DNA from: Onchidella celtica | Taxonomy: Eukaryota > Mollusca > Gastropoda > Systellommatophora > Onchidiidae | Direction of reading: 5' to 3' | Length of the DNA stretch: 64,000 nt | Assembly (NCBI GenBank): GCA_963931925.1 | Contig: OZ007570.1 | Location: 48,018,556-48,082,555, forward strand | Shown here: one piece after another, positions 55,675 through 64,000 of the stretch | Numbering within the stretch: the stretch's first letter is position 1 | Layout of the letters: every line of letters begins with the position of its first letter | The notes under the pieces: generated by a model | The model's database searches: none | What the model saw: the letters and a program-made list of their open reading frames with translations, nothing else | What the model was told of the DNA's origin: nothing | Translations under genes and position numbers: made by a program

Positions 55675-58600
55675 ATGTCAGAGGCTATTGGAAGGCTTGG
55701 CCAGGAAGCAGACGCCTTGGAGCTCACTGGGAAGGAGAGACAGGACTACATCCGTGAAGGCCTAAGGGAGGAAAGAGAGAGGCAAGAGCGCATGGAGCAA
55801 CTGAAGATAGAGGCTCAACGAGAGGCTCAAGAGAAGGAGGCTCAACGACAGGCTCAGGAGAAGGAGGCGGAACGACAGGCTCAGCTGGAAAGAGAAAAGA
55901 TGAACCACGAGCTGGAGATGGAGAGGATCCGCCATCAGCGTGGAGGCGAGTCGACGCAGGGGACCAGCGACCACGCCAGTTCCAAGAGACCCAAGCTACC
56001 TGCATTTCAGGATGGGAAGGACGACCTTGATAGCTGGCTACTTCGTTTTGAGAGGTTTGCCGAGACAGCGGACTGGCCTAGATCCACCTGGACGACATCA
56101 CTGTCTGCCCTGCTGACTGGGAGAGCTCTGGAGTGCTTCTGTCGATTGCCGATCGATGAGGCCAAGGACTACGACAAAGTCAAGGAAGCTTTGCAGAAGA
56201 GGTATAACCTGTCAGAGGACGGTTACAGACTCATGTTCAGACAAGGTAAGCCTGAAGATGGAGAAGATGTCGGGATGTTTCTTACTAGGATCAAGACTTA
56301 CCTAGAGAGGTGGATAAAGCTATCAAAGACGGAGAAAACCTACGAAGGAGTGAGGGACCTGTTTGTAAGAGAGCAGTTTATGGATGTTTGCCCACCAGAC
56401 CTTGCGACCCATGTGAGGGAGAGGAAGCCAAAGACGCTACAGGACGTCGCAGACTCGGCGGAGGCGTTCCTGGTAGCGAGGAACCGGACACTCAGCGGGA
56501 GCGCCAGACTGCAGAGCCGGCCAGTGCGACAGAGGCCCAACGGAGACAGAAGCCCACAGGTCTGCCATAGGTGCCAGAGGCCGGGACATAAGGCGACGGA
56601 GTGTCGTACCAAGATAAACGACAAAGGTGAGTTGAAATGTTACCTTTGTGGAAAGCCAGGCCACGTTCGGAGAATGTGTCCAGCCCAGAAGGATACGGGG
56701 CGAGGCAGGCCGAACAAGGCGGCGGTGGCCGTAGTGATAGCGGCGGACGAGTCGTTGAGACAGGATGCGACGACGGCTGACACCAGCATCAACGTTCAAG
56801 CGGTAATGAAGGACGGGAAGCTCCAGTTAGCGGTGCCTGTTACGTGCGGAGGATGCAGTGACGGAAGGACCGTGGAGAAGCTGAAGTTACCAATGATGAA
56901 GGGCTTGATTGGAAATCGAGCAGTAGACGTCCTAAGAGATACCGGCTGTGAAGGTGTAGTGGTGCGGCGATCACTGGTGGACGACGGACAGCTCACCGGT
57001 GGGAAGAAACTTATCGCGAGGATCGATAACTCCTTGTTAGCGGCGGAGGAAGCCATTATCGACGTGAGAACGCCTTACCTGACGGGCAGAGTGACGGCAC
57101 TGTGTCTCCCGGAGACCATCTGCGACCTAGTAGTCGGGAACGTGGACGGAGCGAAGGACCCGTACGACCCTGATACTGAGGTGATGGTAGGAGCGGTGAC
57201 CACGAGGGCCCAGGAGAAGAGGAAGGACCAGTCTACGTCGCTGAGGGTGCCGAGGGCAGAACGGCACGCGGGAGTGGATAGGAAGGAACTCATCCGACTC
57301 CAGGAAGAAGACGAAGACCTCAAGAAGTTGGGGCAGAAGAAAATTCCGACCAACAGAGGCAACAAGTCCGTACACTTCGAGAGACACGGAGGTGTACTGT
57401 ACCGGATTTATAGGGACATAAGACAGGCTACGATTACAAGACAAGTGGTACTACCCGAGAAACTGAGGGAGTATGTACTGAGCGTTGCCCATGATTCTAT
57501 CGTCGGAGGACATCTCGGCGTGAAGAAGACGAAGGACAGGGTGATGAGCAATTTTTACTGGCCTGGTATCGAAGGTGACGTCGCGAGATACTGCCGCTCA
57601 TGTGACATCTGCCAGAGGACAGTGAACAAGGGAGCGACTCCTAAGGTGCATTTGCAGAGTATGCCAGTGGTAGACATCCCATTTAGGAGAGTGGCCGTGG
57701 ACCTAGTAGGACCTATTGACCCCCCAAGTGAAGGCGGACATCGGTATATCCTGGTATACGTAGACTACGCTACTCGTTACCCTGAAGCGACCCCCTTGAA
57801 GAAGATTGACGCGGAGACAGTAGCAGAAGCCTTAGTAAATATCTACAGCCGTTTGGGTGTGCCCGAGGAGATCTTATCTGATCAAGGGACTCAATTCATG
57901 TCGGACGTCATGAAAGAAACGAACAGATTACTGGGAATTCGACAGTCGACCACCACAGTCTACCACCCTATGTGCAACGGGCTGGTGGAGCGATTTAATG
58001 GCACACTGAAGAAGACCTTGAGGCGACTGTGCGCGGAGCAACCTAAGCAGTGGCACCGATACATTAACCCGCTGCTCTTCGCGTATCGTGAAGTTCCCCA
58101 AGAATCGACAAAGTTCGCCCCATTCGAGTTGCTGTATGGAAGAACGGTGAGAGGACCGATGCACATCTTGCGAAAATTATGGACCAAGGACGTAGAGGAG
58201 CCGGAGACAAAGACCAGTTACCAGTACGTCATGGAACTACGCGAGCGGCTGGAGGACACGTGGAAGTTAGCGACGGAAGAGCTCTCAAAGGCACAAGGTA
58301 GACAGAAAACCTACTACGACCGGAAGGCTCGAGAGAGGAAGTTCCGCCCTGGCGACGAAGTTTTAGTACTGCTGCCGACAAACGCTAACAAGCTCCTAGT
58401 CCAGTGGAAGGGACCATACAAAGTAGTCTCGGTTGTCGGTGTCAACGACTACAGAGTCAAGATGGGTGTGCAAGAGAAGACATTGCACGCTAACCTTCTC
58501 AAGAGGTATATCCCCAGGACTACACCAGCGACGACGCAAGCAGCGACGGCGGCAATGGGACCGGCATCTGTCGTGACCGAGATGTGTGAGATGAACGACG

Positions 58601-60216
58601 GCAGGAGCGACACCACACCTGGAGATGTCGACGCTATGATGGACGACGACGGTGATGGTGCTGGGACTGTGCTGGCAGAGAACGACGTGATGGACGAGAG
58701 TCAACCTGTGGAGTCGGCTGGCATGACAGTCATCGAGGACTGCGACCTGGAAGGCGACAACGGTGGAATGACGGAGGACCTTGCCGACCTAGGGAGCTGG
58801 GACCAGAAGGAAGGCTACGAAGATGTCCAATATGGAACGCAGCTGACGCCGGAACAACGTCAACAACTCGGCGACGTGGTGAAGGAGTATCAACGCATCT
58901 TCACCAATCTCGCCGGATGCTGCCAGTTAGGCGAACATTGTATCGACCTGACCTCAGAGGTACCTGTTCGGCAACGACCATACCCGGTGCCCTATGCTAT
59001 GCGCGACTACTTGAAGGAGGAGCTCAGCACCATGGAAAGATTGGGCATCATACGCAGGGGCTCATCAACGTATGCTTCACCGGTTGTTGTCGTCAAGAAG
59101 AAGGATGGATCCAACCGAGTCTGCCTCGATTACAGGAGGCTGAACAAGATCACTGTGTTCGACCCTCATCCGACAGCAGCCCCATCGGAAGTGTTCCAGA
59201 GTCTGTCGAGAGGAAGAATATTCTCTCGGATCGACTTGAGCAAGGGATACTGGCAAGTGCGAGTCCGGGAACAAGACATTCCCAAGACAGCGTTCGTCAC
59301 CATGGGCGAACATTACGAATTCACCCGGATGCCCTTCGGGATGATGAACTCAGGAGCTACACTGAACAGGATCGTGAAGCCATTGATCCAGGGACTGAAC
59401 AATGTGACAGCGTATGTGGACGACCTGCTGATCCATACAGAGACATTCGACGAGCATGTGAAGGCTCTCAAAGAATTGCTGCAGAGGATGGACCAAGCTG
59501 GATTAACTGCAAGACCATCCAAGTGCCTGATTGGAACGTCTGAAGTGGACTTTGTTGGACACTCAGTGGGAAAGGGTATGATTGGCTTGTTAGAAGAAAA
59601 TGTGTGTAAGGTGCGGGATGCACCCAGACCCACCACTAAAAAGGAAGTGAAAGCATTTTTAGGACTGGTGGGATATTACCAAGAATTTGTACCTAACTTT
59701 GCAGCGATTGCAACACCACTGTCTGATTTGCTTAGAAAGGGTCAGCCCAACGTAGTTCAATGGGAAGAAGTGCAGGAGAAAGCGTACACTTCTCTGAAGA
59801 ATGCTATTGTTTCCAAACCCGTCTTATGTTTGCCAGATTTTTCAAAAGAATTTGTCTTAGCAACTGATGCATCAGATCGCGGGTTGGGTGCTGCTCTTAT
59901 GCAGGAATATGAGGGAAAGTTGTATCCTGTGGCATATGCCAGTCGTAAGCTATTGCCTCGAGAGACGAAATATTCAGTCTCAGAGCGAGAATGCCTAGCC
60001 ATCGTTTGGGCCGTAAAGAAGTTTACTTTGTATTTGTATGGTAAGGAGTTTGTGCTCCAGACTGACCATAGGTCATTAGAGTATTTGAATTCTGCCAGAT
60101 TTGACAGCCCAAAGCTATTACGATGGAGTCTATTTTTACAGTCACATCGATTCAGGATTAGGTATGTCAAGGGCAAGGAAAATGTCGGCGCCGACTTCCT
60201 GAGTAGAGTGTTTTGA
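55675..60216 (+). CDS. Gag-Pol polyprotein of the Gmr1-like Gypsy element
   Basis: 1513 codons, one frame. Residues 1-90: charged coiled coil rich in Glu/Gln/Arg. About 105-275: capsid-like gag region. Two CCHC knuckles at 297-310 and 322-335. Protease active site DTG at 422-424. Integrase: HHCC finger at about 606-645, catalytic D676, D736, E772 (35 residues between the last two, the classic D,D35E), GPY/F-type module near 905. An acidic linker (about 975-1040) follows. Then comes reverse transcriptase with IDLSKGYWQ and active site YVDD (1247-1250), and RNase H with TDAS (D1398) and a DHRSLEY stretch near the end. All catalytic residues looked for are present, so the copy may be competent. 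The order PR-INT-RT-RH is that of Gmr1 elements, known from deuterostomes; usual Gypsy order has INT last. Base composition becomes AT-richer after about 59560. Confidence 0.92.
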   Translation: MSEAIGRLGQEADALELTGKERQDYIREGLREERERQERMEQLKIEAQREAQEKEAQRQAQEKEAERQAQLEREKMNHELEMERIRHQRGGESTQGTSDHASSKRPKLPAFQDGKDDLDSWLLRFERFAETADWPRSTWTTSLSALLTGRALECFCRLPIDEAKDYDKVKEALQKRYNLSEDGYRLMFRQGKPEDGEDVGMFLTRIKTYLERWIKLSKTEKTYEGVRDLFVREQFMDVCPPDLATHVRERKPKTLQDVADSAEAFLVARNRTLSGSARLQSRPVRQRPNGDRSPQVCHRCQRPGHKATECRTKINDKGELKCYLCGKPGHVRRMCPAQKDTGRGRPNKAAVAVVIAADESLRQDATTADTSINVQAVMKDGKLQLAVPVTCGGCSDGRTVEKLKLPMMKGLIGNRAVDVLRDTGCEGVVVRRSLVDDGQLTGGKKLIARIDNSLLAAEEAIIDVRTPYLTGRVTALCLPETICDLVVGNVDGAKDPYDPDTEVMVGAVTTRAQEKRKDQSTSLRVPRAERHAGVDRKELIRLQEEDEDLKKLGQKKIPTNRGNKSVHFERHGGVLYRIYRDIRQATITRQVVLPEKLREYVLSVAHDSIVGGHLGVKKTKDRVMSNFYWPGIEGDVARYCRSCDICQRTVNKGATPKVHLQSMPVVDIPFRRVAVDLVGPIDPPSEGGHRYILVYVDYATRYPEATPLKKIDAETVAEALVNIYSRLGVPEEILSDQGTQFMSDVMKETNRLLGIRQSTTTVYHPMCNGLVERFNGTLKKTLRRLCAEQPKQWHRYINPLLFAYREVPQESTKFAPFELLYGRTVRGPMHILRKLWTKDVEEPETKTSYQYVMELRERLEDTWKLATEELSKAQGRQKTYYDRKARERKFRPGDEVLVLLPTNANKLLVQWKGPYKVVSVVGVNDYRVKMGVQEKTLHANLLKRYIPRTTPATTQAATAAMGPASVVTEMCEMNDGRSDTTPGDVDAMMDDDGDGAGTVLAENDVMDESQPVESAGMTVIEDCDLEGDNGGMTEDLADLGSWDQKEGYEDVQYGTQLTPEQRQQLGDVVKEYQRIFTNLAGCCQLGEHCIDLTSEVPVRQRPYPVPYAMRDYLKEELSTMERLGIIRRGSSTYASPVVVVKKKDGSNRVCLDYRRLNKITVFDPHPTAAPSEVFQSLSRGRIFSRIDLSKGYWQVRVREQDIPKTAFVTMGEHYEFTRMPFGMMNSGATLNRIVKPLIQGLNNVTAYVDDLLIHTETFDEHVKALKELLQRMDQAGLTARPSKCLIGTSEVDFVGHSVGKGMIGLLEENVCKVRDAPRPTTKKEVKAFLGLVGYYQEFVPNFAAIATPLSDLLRKGQPNVVQWEEVQEKAYTSLKNAIVSKPVLCLPDFSKEFVLATDASDRGLGAALMQEYEGKLYPVAYASRKLLPRETKYSVSERECLAIVWAVKKFTLYLYGKEFVLQTDHRSLEYLNSARFDSPKLLRWSLFLQSHRFRIRYVKGKENVGADFLSRVF

Positions 60217-60990
60217 ATAGTACAAGTTCAGTGAGATGTATTGTAACCCAGACTTTTGCCTATTAGATAAGTTTTTGGGTTGAATGTATTGTACTGTAGC
60301 GGTATATCTGAATGAGTATTGAATTATTGGCCGGCAGAGAGCCACTATGTATTAGTCATATTTTGATGTTTTCATTATTTGTCACCAATGGGACAATGTA
60401 ATTTTTGAAGGCTGTAACCCAAATGAGAACTGCGAGCAAGCAGTGATTTTGTATGTTGCATTGATGTAATTTACGAGTGGCCTAAGCTTAGGCGGTATTG
60501 GTATTGCTTCGTTTGATCTGATATGATGAAGTTAGACCCTGATCAGTGGTCGATATGTGTTGGTATTTTTGCCATTGTATCTATGAGTTTATGCATTTGG
60601 TTTTTAGGACAATCATTGTTATGCATAACGTTTATGTGCTATGGTTCGTGCGCGAAGCATTTTGTACTCGATGGCCATCGTTTCACCATGGTATGATTTT
60701 TAATAGTATCATTGACCATCGTTTCACCACAGTGGTGGTATTGTATTGTTTATAATAGTAGGTCTACTGTTGACCATGGTTTTGTAATGGTACTGTAATG
60801 ATATTGTAATGAGATTGTATTAGTGTTATAAAGATAATATGGTTATTGTATTGTACTTAGGATATTGGGAAGACACCTAGTACATTATTAGCAATGGCTA
60901 TTGTAAGATTGGAGATGATAAGTATTCTATGATAGTGTAGACGCTTTATGATGTAGATAGTTGAAGAATGTTCAACTTAAATTGGGGAGT
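60217..60990 (+). other. Non-coding 3' region of the Gypsy element
   Basis: 774 bases, AT-rich. Contains an imperfect repeat with CCATCGTTTCACCA (60677 and 60717) and TTGTAATG-type repeats (60783-60822). No envelope-like frame. Ends in ATTGGGGAGT (60981-60990), a probable polypurine tract. Confidence 0.6.
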
Positions 60991-61600
60991 TGTCTAGCGT
61001 CCCACTAGTTGAACGATCGATATTTTCTCACCCCCCGCTTGGCGAGTCTCACTCGGCGACCTTCCTCCCCCCTCTCGCCAGCAAGGCCGGTATTTTTCTT
61101 TGATGTGGTTTGTTTGTTTCACTGTAGAATATCTAGAAAATCTAGAATGTACTGCAGTGTCCGAGATTACGCTAGGTCGACCTTGAGTGATGTAATGCTG
61201 TGACGTGTCTGTGTACGATTGGGTGGCCTGTATGTGTCCCGAACGATCTAGGTCTGTCTCGTGCTTATGGGGCGGTAAAGCCGCTTCCCGAACGTTCCTG
61301 GACAGAATATATATAAGGAGGGCCAGGCGAGTAGGATAGTGTGTGTGCAAACCATGGATGCAGGTCGTAGGTGTAAATCTAGTCGTGGTCAGATATATTA
61401 TAGTGCCTTCCCTGCTAGGTGTAAGTAACTTGTGGATATCAGCTCGTGTTTACAGTTATTAAAGTTAGTATTAATTGTTCATCGGATCCTGTTATTTATT
61501 TCTACAACAGTTCGAGACAGTTTCGTTTTTTAAGGGGTAGACGATCAGTTCATCTGACTCTCCCCATCATAACGTGCTGAAATTTGCATCAACTGTTACA
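60991..61600 (+). repeat. 3' LTR
   Basis: Begins TGTCTAGCG (two bases more than the left copy) and ends TGTTACA. TATATATAAG at 61308-61317, ATTAAA at 61458-61463. Followed directly by the CACAC duplication. Confidence 0.92.
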
Positions 61601-61605
61601 CACAC

Positions 61606-64000
61606 AAACAATAAAAAATAATACAAAAGCCACTACTTTGATCCTATAACTGGTTTATTAACGATACCAATACTGTATATGGTGTATGACATAGTACCTG
61701 TATAGTATTGCACCATGCCCATCAAATACTGGCACACAGTCAGATACATGTATTAAATTGTTTTTCAAGTAGTTACATATGGCAGTTTCCATGTGTACAA
61801 TTACAGCACAAGATAAAACTGGTCAGACCATCAAATGTACATTTTTAACAATAAAAAAAAAAGATTGCTAGATTTTAAGGTTTCCTTTCAAACCAATTTC
61901 TGGTAATTAATTTAAGATGAATGGAAAAGGTGCTGCAGACTATTTCTTCATGAAAAGATTCAGATCCTCTGAAGATAATATTAGAGGGTAATTTTTAGCA
62001 CTTACACAAAATGCTACTTTCCAAACTTTTCCAACAATAATTGTATCCACTGGCATATTTTAGTTATTAACATGCGGTTTGAAAAACATTTTGATCTATA
62101 AATGTATATGTGGATGTAGCAATGCTTTTCTTTTGCATAAATGAATGACTGGAGAAATGTTCATAACACAATCATTTATGGCAAAGTTGCAAACCATAGC
62201 ACAATAATTCTGTTTATCTTCGAATTCATTGATATAGAGCTAGAAGACTAATGCTGCTATAAGACTTTATTGAGTATCAGCTGTGGATATTATCTCAATG
62301 TGATAGCATGTTAAAAAGGGGTTTTGATTCAAAATATTGGTGTTTATGTAAACATAAGAATGGTGTCACTGGAAGACAAGAATGTTGTACTCTCTTCAAA
62401 AGTGACAAAATTACTCTCTCATGACAAGTGTCCACAATCCATGGACCAGAGAAACAAAATATGTGCCAATTATCGACAAGGTTTCACTCATACATGGTAA
62501 GACAAGTCCAGACAATGAAATATAAAAAAAACTAGTTAGCCCACTGACTCTGAGAATACACAGATGTGATTATTAAAGTTGAGTTTCAATCATCAATGTG
62601 TAAATTGAGATGCATAACAAAATTTTCTGCCATACTTTTCAGTTCTTCCCAAAGAAAATGCGTCTTCTTTTCCAATTCAAAATGTTGGAACATTTCCCTC
62701 TGTTCAACTCAGTTGTGGCTCAAAATCAATGAAAGTATTAAAGATTTAGTGAACTTCAAGACCTTTTAAAACACATGTATCTATGTACACCTTTACGTCT
62801 TTCTATGCATACTATGATATTTTGTAGAATTTAAGGCTCAACCTTTAAAAAGCCTTTCATGTTACATTAAAAGCCTTATTTCCTTTATAGTATGAATATG
62901 CAGTCGTAACATTTTAGATATATTTGTACTTATTGGTGGTCATCGAACCAAAGCTTCTCTGAAAAAGTTTCATGAACTGATTCAAAAAATATATCAGTTA
63001 TTATCAGTGCATCAACTACCACACGTAGTTCAGGTAAACATTAATCAAGACTTGTATCAATTCACGTACACAAAAATGGCAATTTCTGGGCATTATGTAT
63101 ATTTACAAATCACTTTCTATTCATATTGGCACCATGGACTTAGATATCTACAGACTTAAACACCATGGAAGTTAATACAAAGGGATACTTCATGCTATTG
63201 AAAAAAAACACCAATGCATTGTGCCATGAAATGTGTCCAGAAATGTACGTGTCTTGTATAGTTGATTTTTTAAAGTCAGAAGCTCACATTTGCATGAAAA
63301 AATATGCATACATAAAATGAAATACAATAATATAAACTGCTGACATATATAAATGATTTATAATTTATCAGTTTAAAAAGTCTGCAACCCTCACACAATG
63401 GTTAAAAAACATTGCTCTATCTTCACTAGATTTCAGGCCTAGTTAGAAAGAGTGTGAGTTTGAATTTGGAGAAAGCACACCAACACGATAATGGCCATAT
63501 TGTTGTAGAAAGAAGCAAGACAATAAATAGACAGAATAGCAGAATGAGGGGACAGAAGGAGACCCTACCAAAGGCACCCACTAACCACCTGCGATGAAAT
63601 CACAAGTTTGAGTTCAAGTTTAGAGATAGTATGTCAATTCAAAACGGCCTTATTAGTCTAGGCAGAAGCAAGATGATAGACAGAATATAGCAGAATGACA
63701 GGACAGAAGGCGACCCTACCAGAAGCACCTGCCAACCACCTGCTAAGTTAGAAAGACAATTTTTTTAATCTTCCTCAATACAACAGATCTATGTAGCTTA
63801 TTCTGATGCAATCAAATAAAATTCTGAACTGATATTTTTAGTTCCTCATCATAAGTTTGCAGTTCTCTACAGTAAGGTGAAAAGAGATTGAATAAATTTA
63901 CAATAAAATGCATTTCAAACAAAACCATTTCAGTGTCATTGATAACATGCTATAAGTTTTAGTAGAAAAAAAATATTGATAATGTAAACCAGTGGACATA
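61606..64000. other. Right flank without a recognised gene
   Basis: AT-rich, low in repeats until 63440. No frame with coding character. It could be the 3' UTR of a minus-strand gene lying to the right, but nothing proves it. Confidence 0.4.
63452..63745 (+). repeat. Dispersed repeat family B, two tandem copies
   Basis: Copies at 63452-63590 and 63606-63745. Both hold AGAAGCAAGA...AGACAGAATA, GCAGAATGA.GGGACAGAAGG or near, CGACCCTACCA.A.GCACC and AACCACCTGC. Same family as 9465, 24114 and 27654. Confidence 0.65.

Larger units (their letters stand above)
54957..61600 (+). mobile_element. Complete Ty3/Gypsy-type LTR retrotransposon with integrase before reverse transcriptase (Gmr1-like)
   Basis: Two near-identical LTRs (607 and 610 bp), a CACAC duplication on both sides (54952-54956, 61601-61605), a primer site for tRNA-Pro, one gag-pol frame of 1513 codons and a purine tract before the right LTR. 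No envelope frame lies in the 774 bases between pol and the right LTR. By eye the LTRs differ by one substitution (54990 G, 61020 A in the same context) and two small indels, so the insertion is recent. Confidence 0.93.

Noticed and set aside
58917-59543. 208-codon frame overlapping pol in another frame
   Set aside because: Shadow of the reverse transcriptase coding sequence with no recognisable domain.
1-64000. CRISPR arrays, operons, ribosome binding sites
   Set aside because: Sequence is eukaryotic (spliced exons, SINEs, LINEs, LTR element); none expected and none seen.

Overview
The window is nuclear DNA of an animal. It has intron-split genes with GT/AG junctions, introns up to about 16 kb, a high load of retrotransposons, SINEs and MITEs, and an AT-rich background broken by long C/G runs and microsatellites. 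The repeat types (a tRNA-headed SINE with a conserved central domain, LINE tails ending in ATT or ATG triplets, a Gypsy element) and the host gene fit a lophotrochozoan, most likely a mollusc. That placement is inference; no species marker is visible.

Layout. 1-12.9 kb: no convincing gene, but many short mobile elements: a foldback element, a TIR element with a small hAT-like element inside it, a tRNA-derived SINE, a 321-bp palindrome next to three tandem copies of a ~130-bp unit, and MITEs. 12,958-51,558: one plus-strand host gene of 12 coding exons that splice cleanly into 893 codons. It encodes a secreted protein with two tandem copies of the GPR158/GPR179-type ectodomain (Cache-like part plus Cys-rich EGF-like part). 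A linker with four furin-type RXKR sites joins the copies. There is no seven-helix region; the protein ends in a short hydrophobic tail of GPI-signal type. Introns 1, 3, 6, 9 and 10 carry LINE fragments, SINEs, a 555-bp hAT element with perfect 8-bp target duplication, a large homopyrimidine minisatellite, and a decayed ~5-kb DNA transposon that was later hit by a young RTE-like LINE. 51.6-54.95 kb: 3' UTR and flank with one MITE. 54,952-61,605: a complete, very young Ty3/Gypsy-type LTR retrotransposon with one 1513-codon gag-pol frame. In it integrase lies before reverse transcriptase (Gmr1-like order). It has a proline-tRNA primer site, near-identical LTRs and a CACAC target duplication. 61.6-64 kb: AT-rich sequence without a recognisable gene, plus two tandem copies of a dispersed ~140-bp repeat.

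The best candidate for something undescribed is the host gene: a two-module, membrane-tethered relative of the metabotropic glycine receptor ectodomain that has lost, or never had, the receptor core and may be cut between its modules. The Gmr1-order Gypsy element and the transposon with an array of short subterminal motifs are the next most interesting. All exon joins and homology calls were made by eye; no database search was run.
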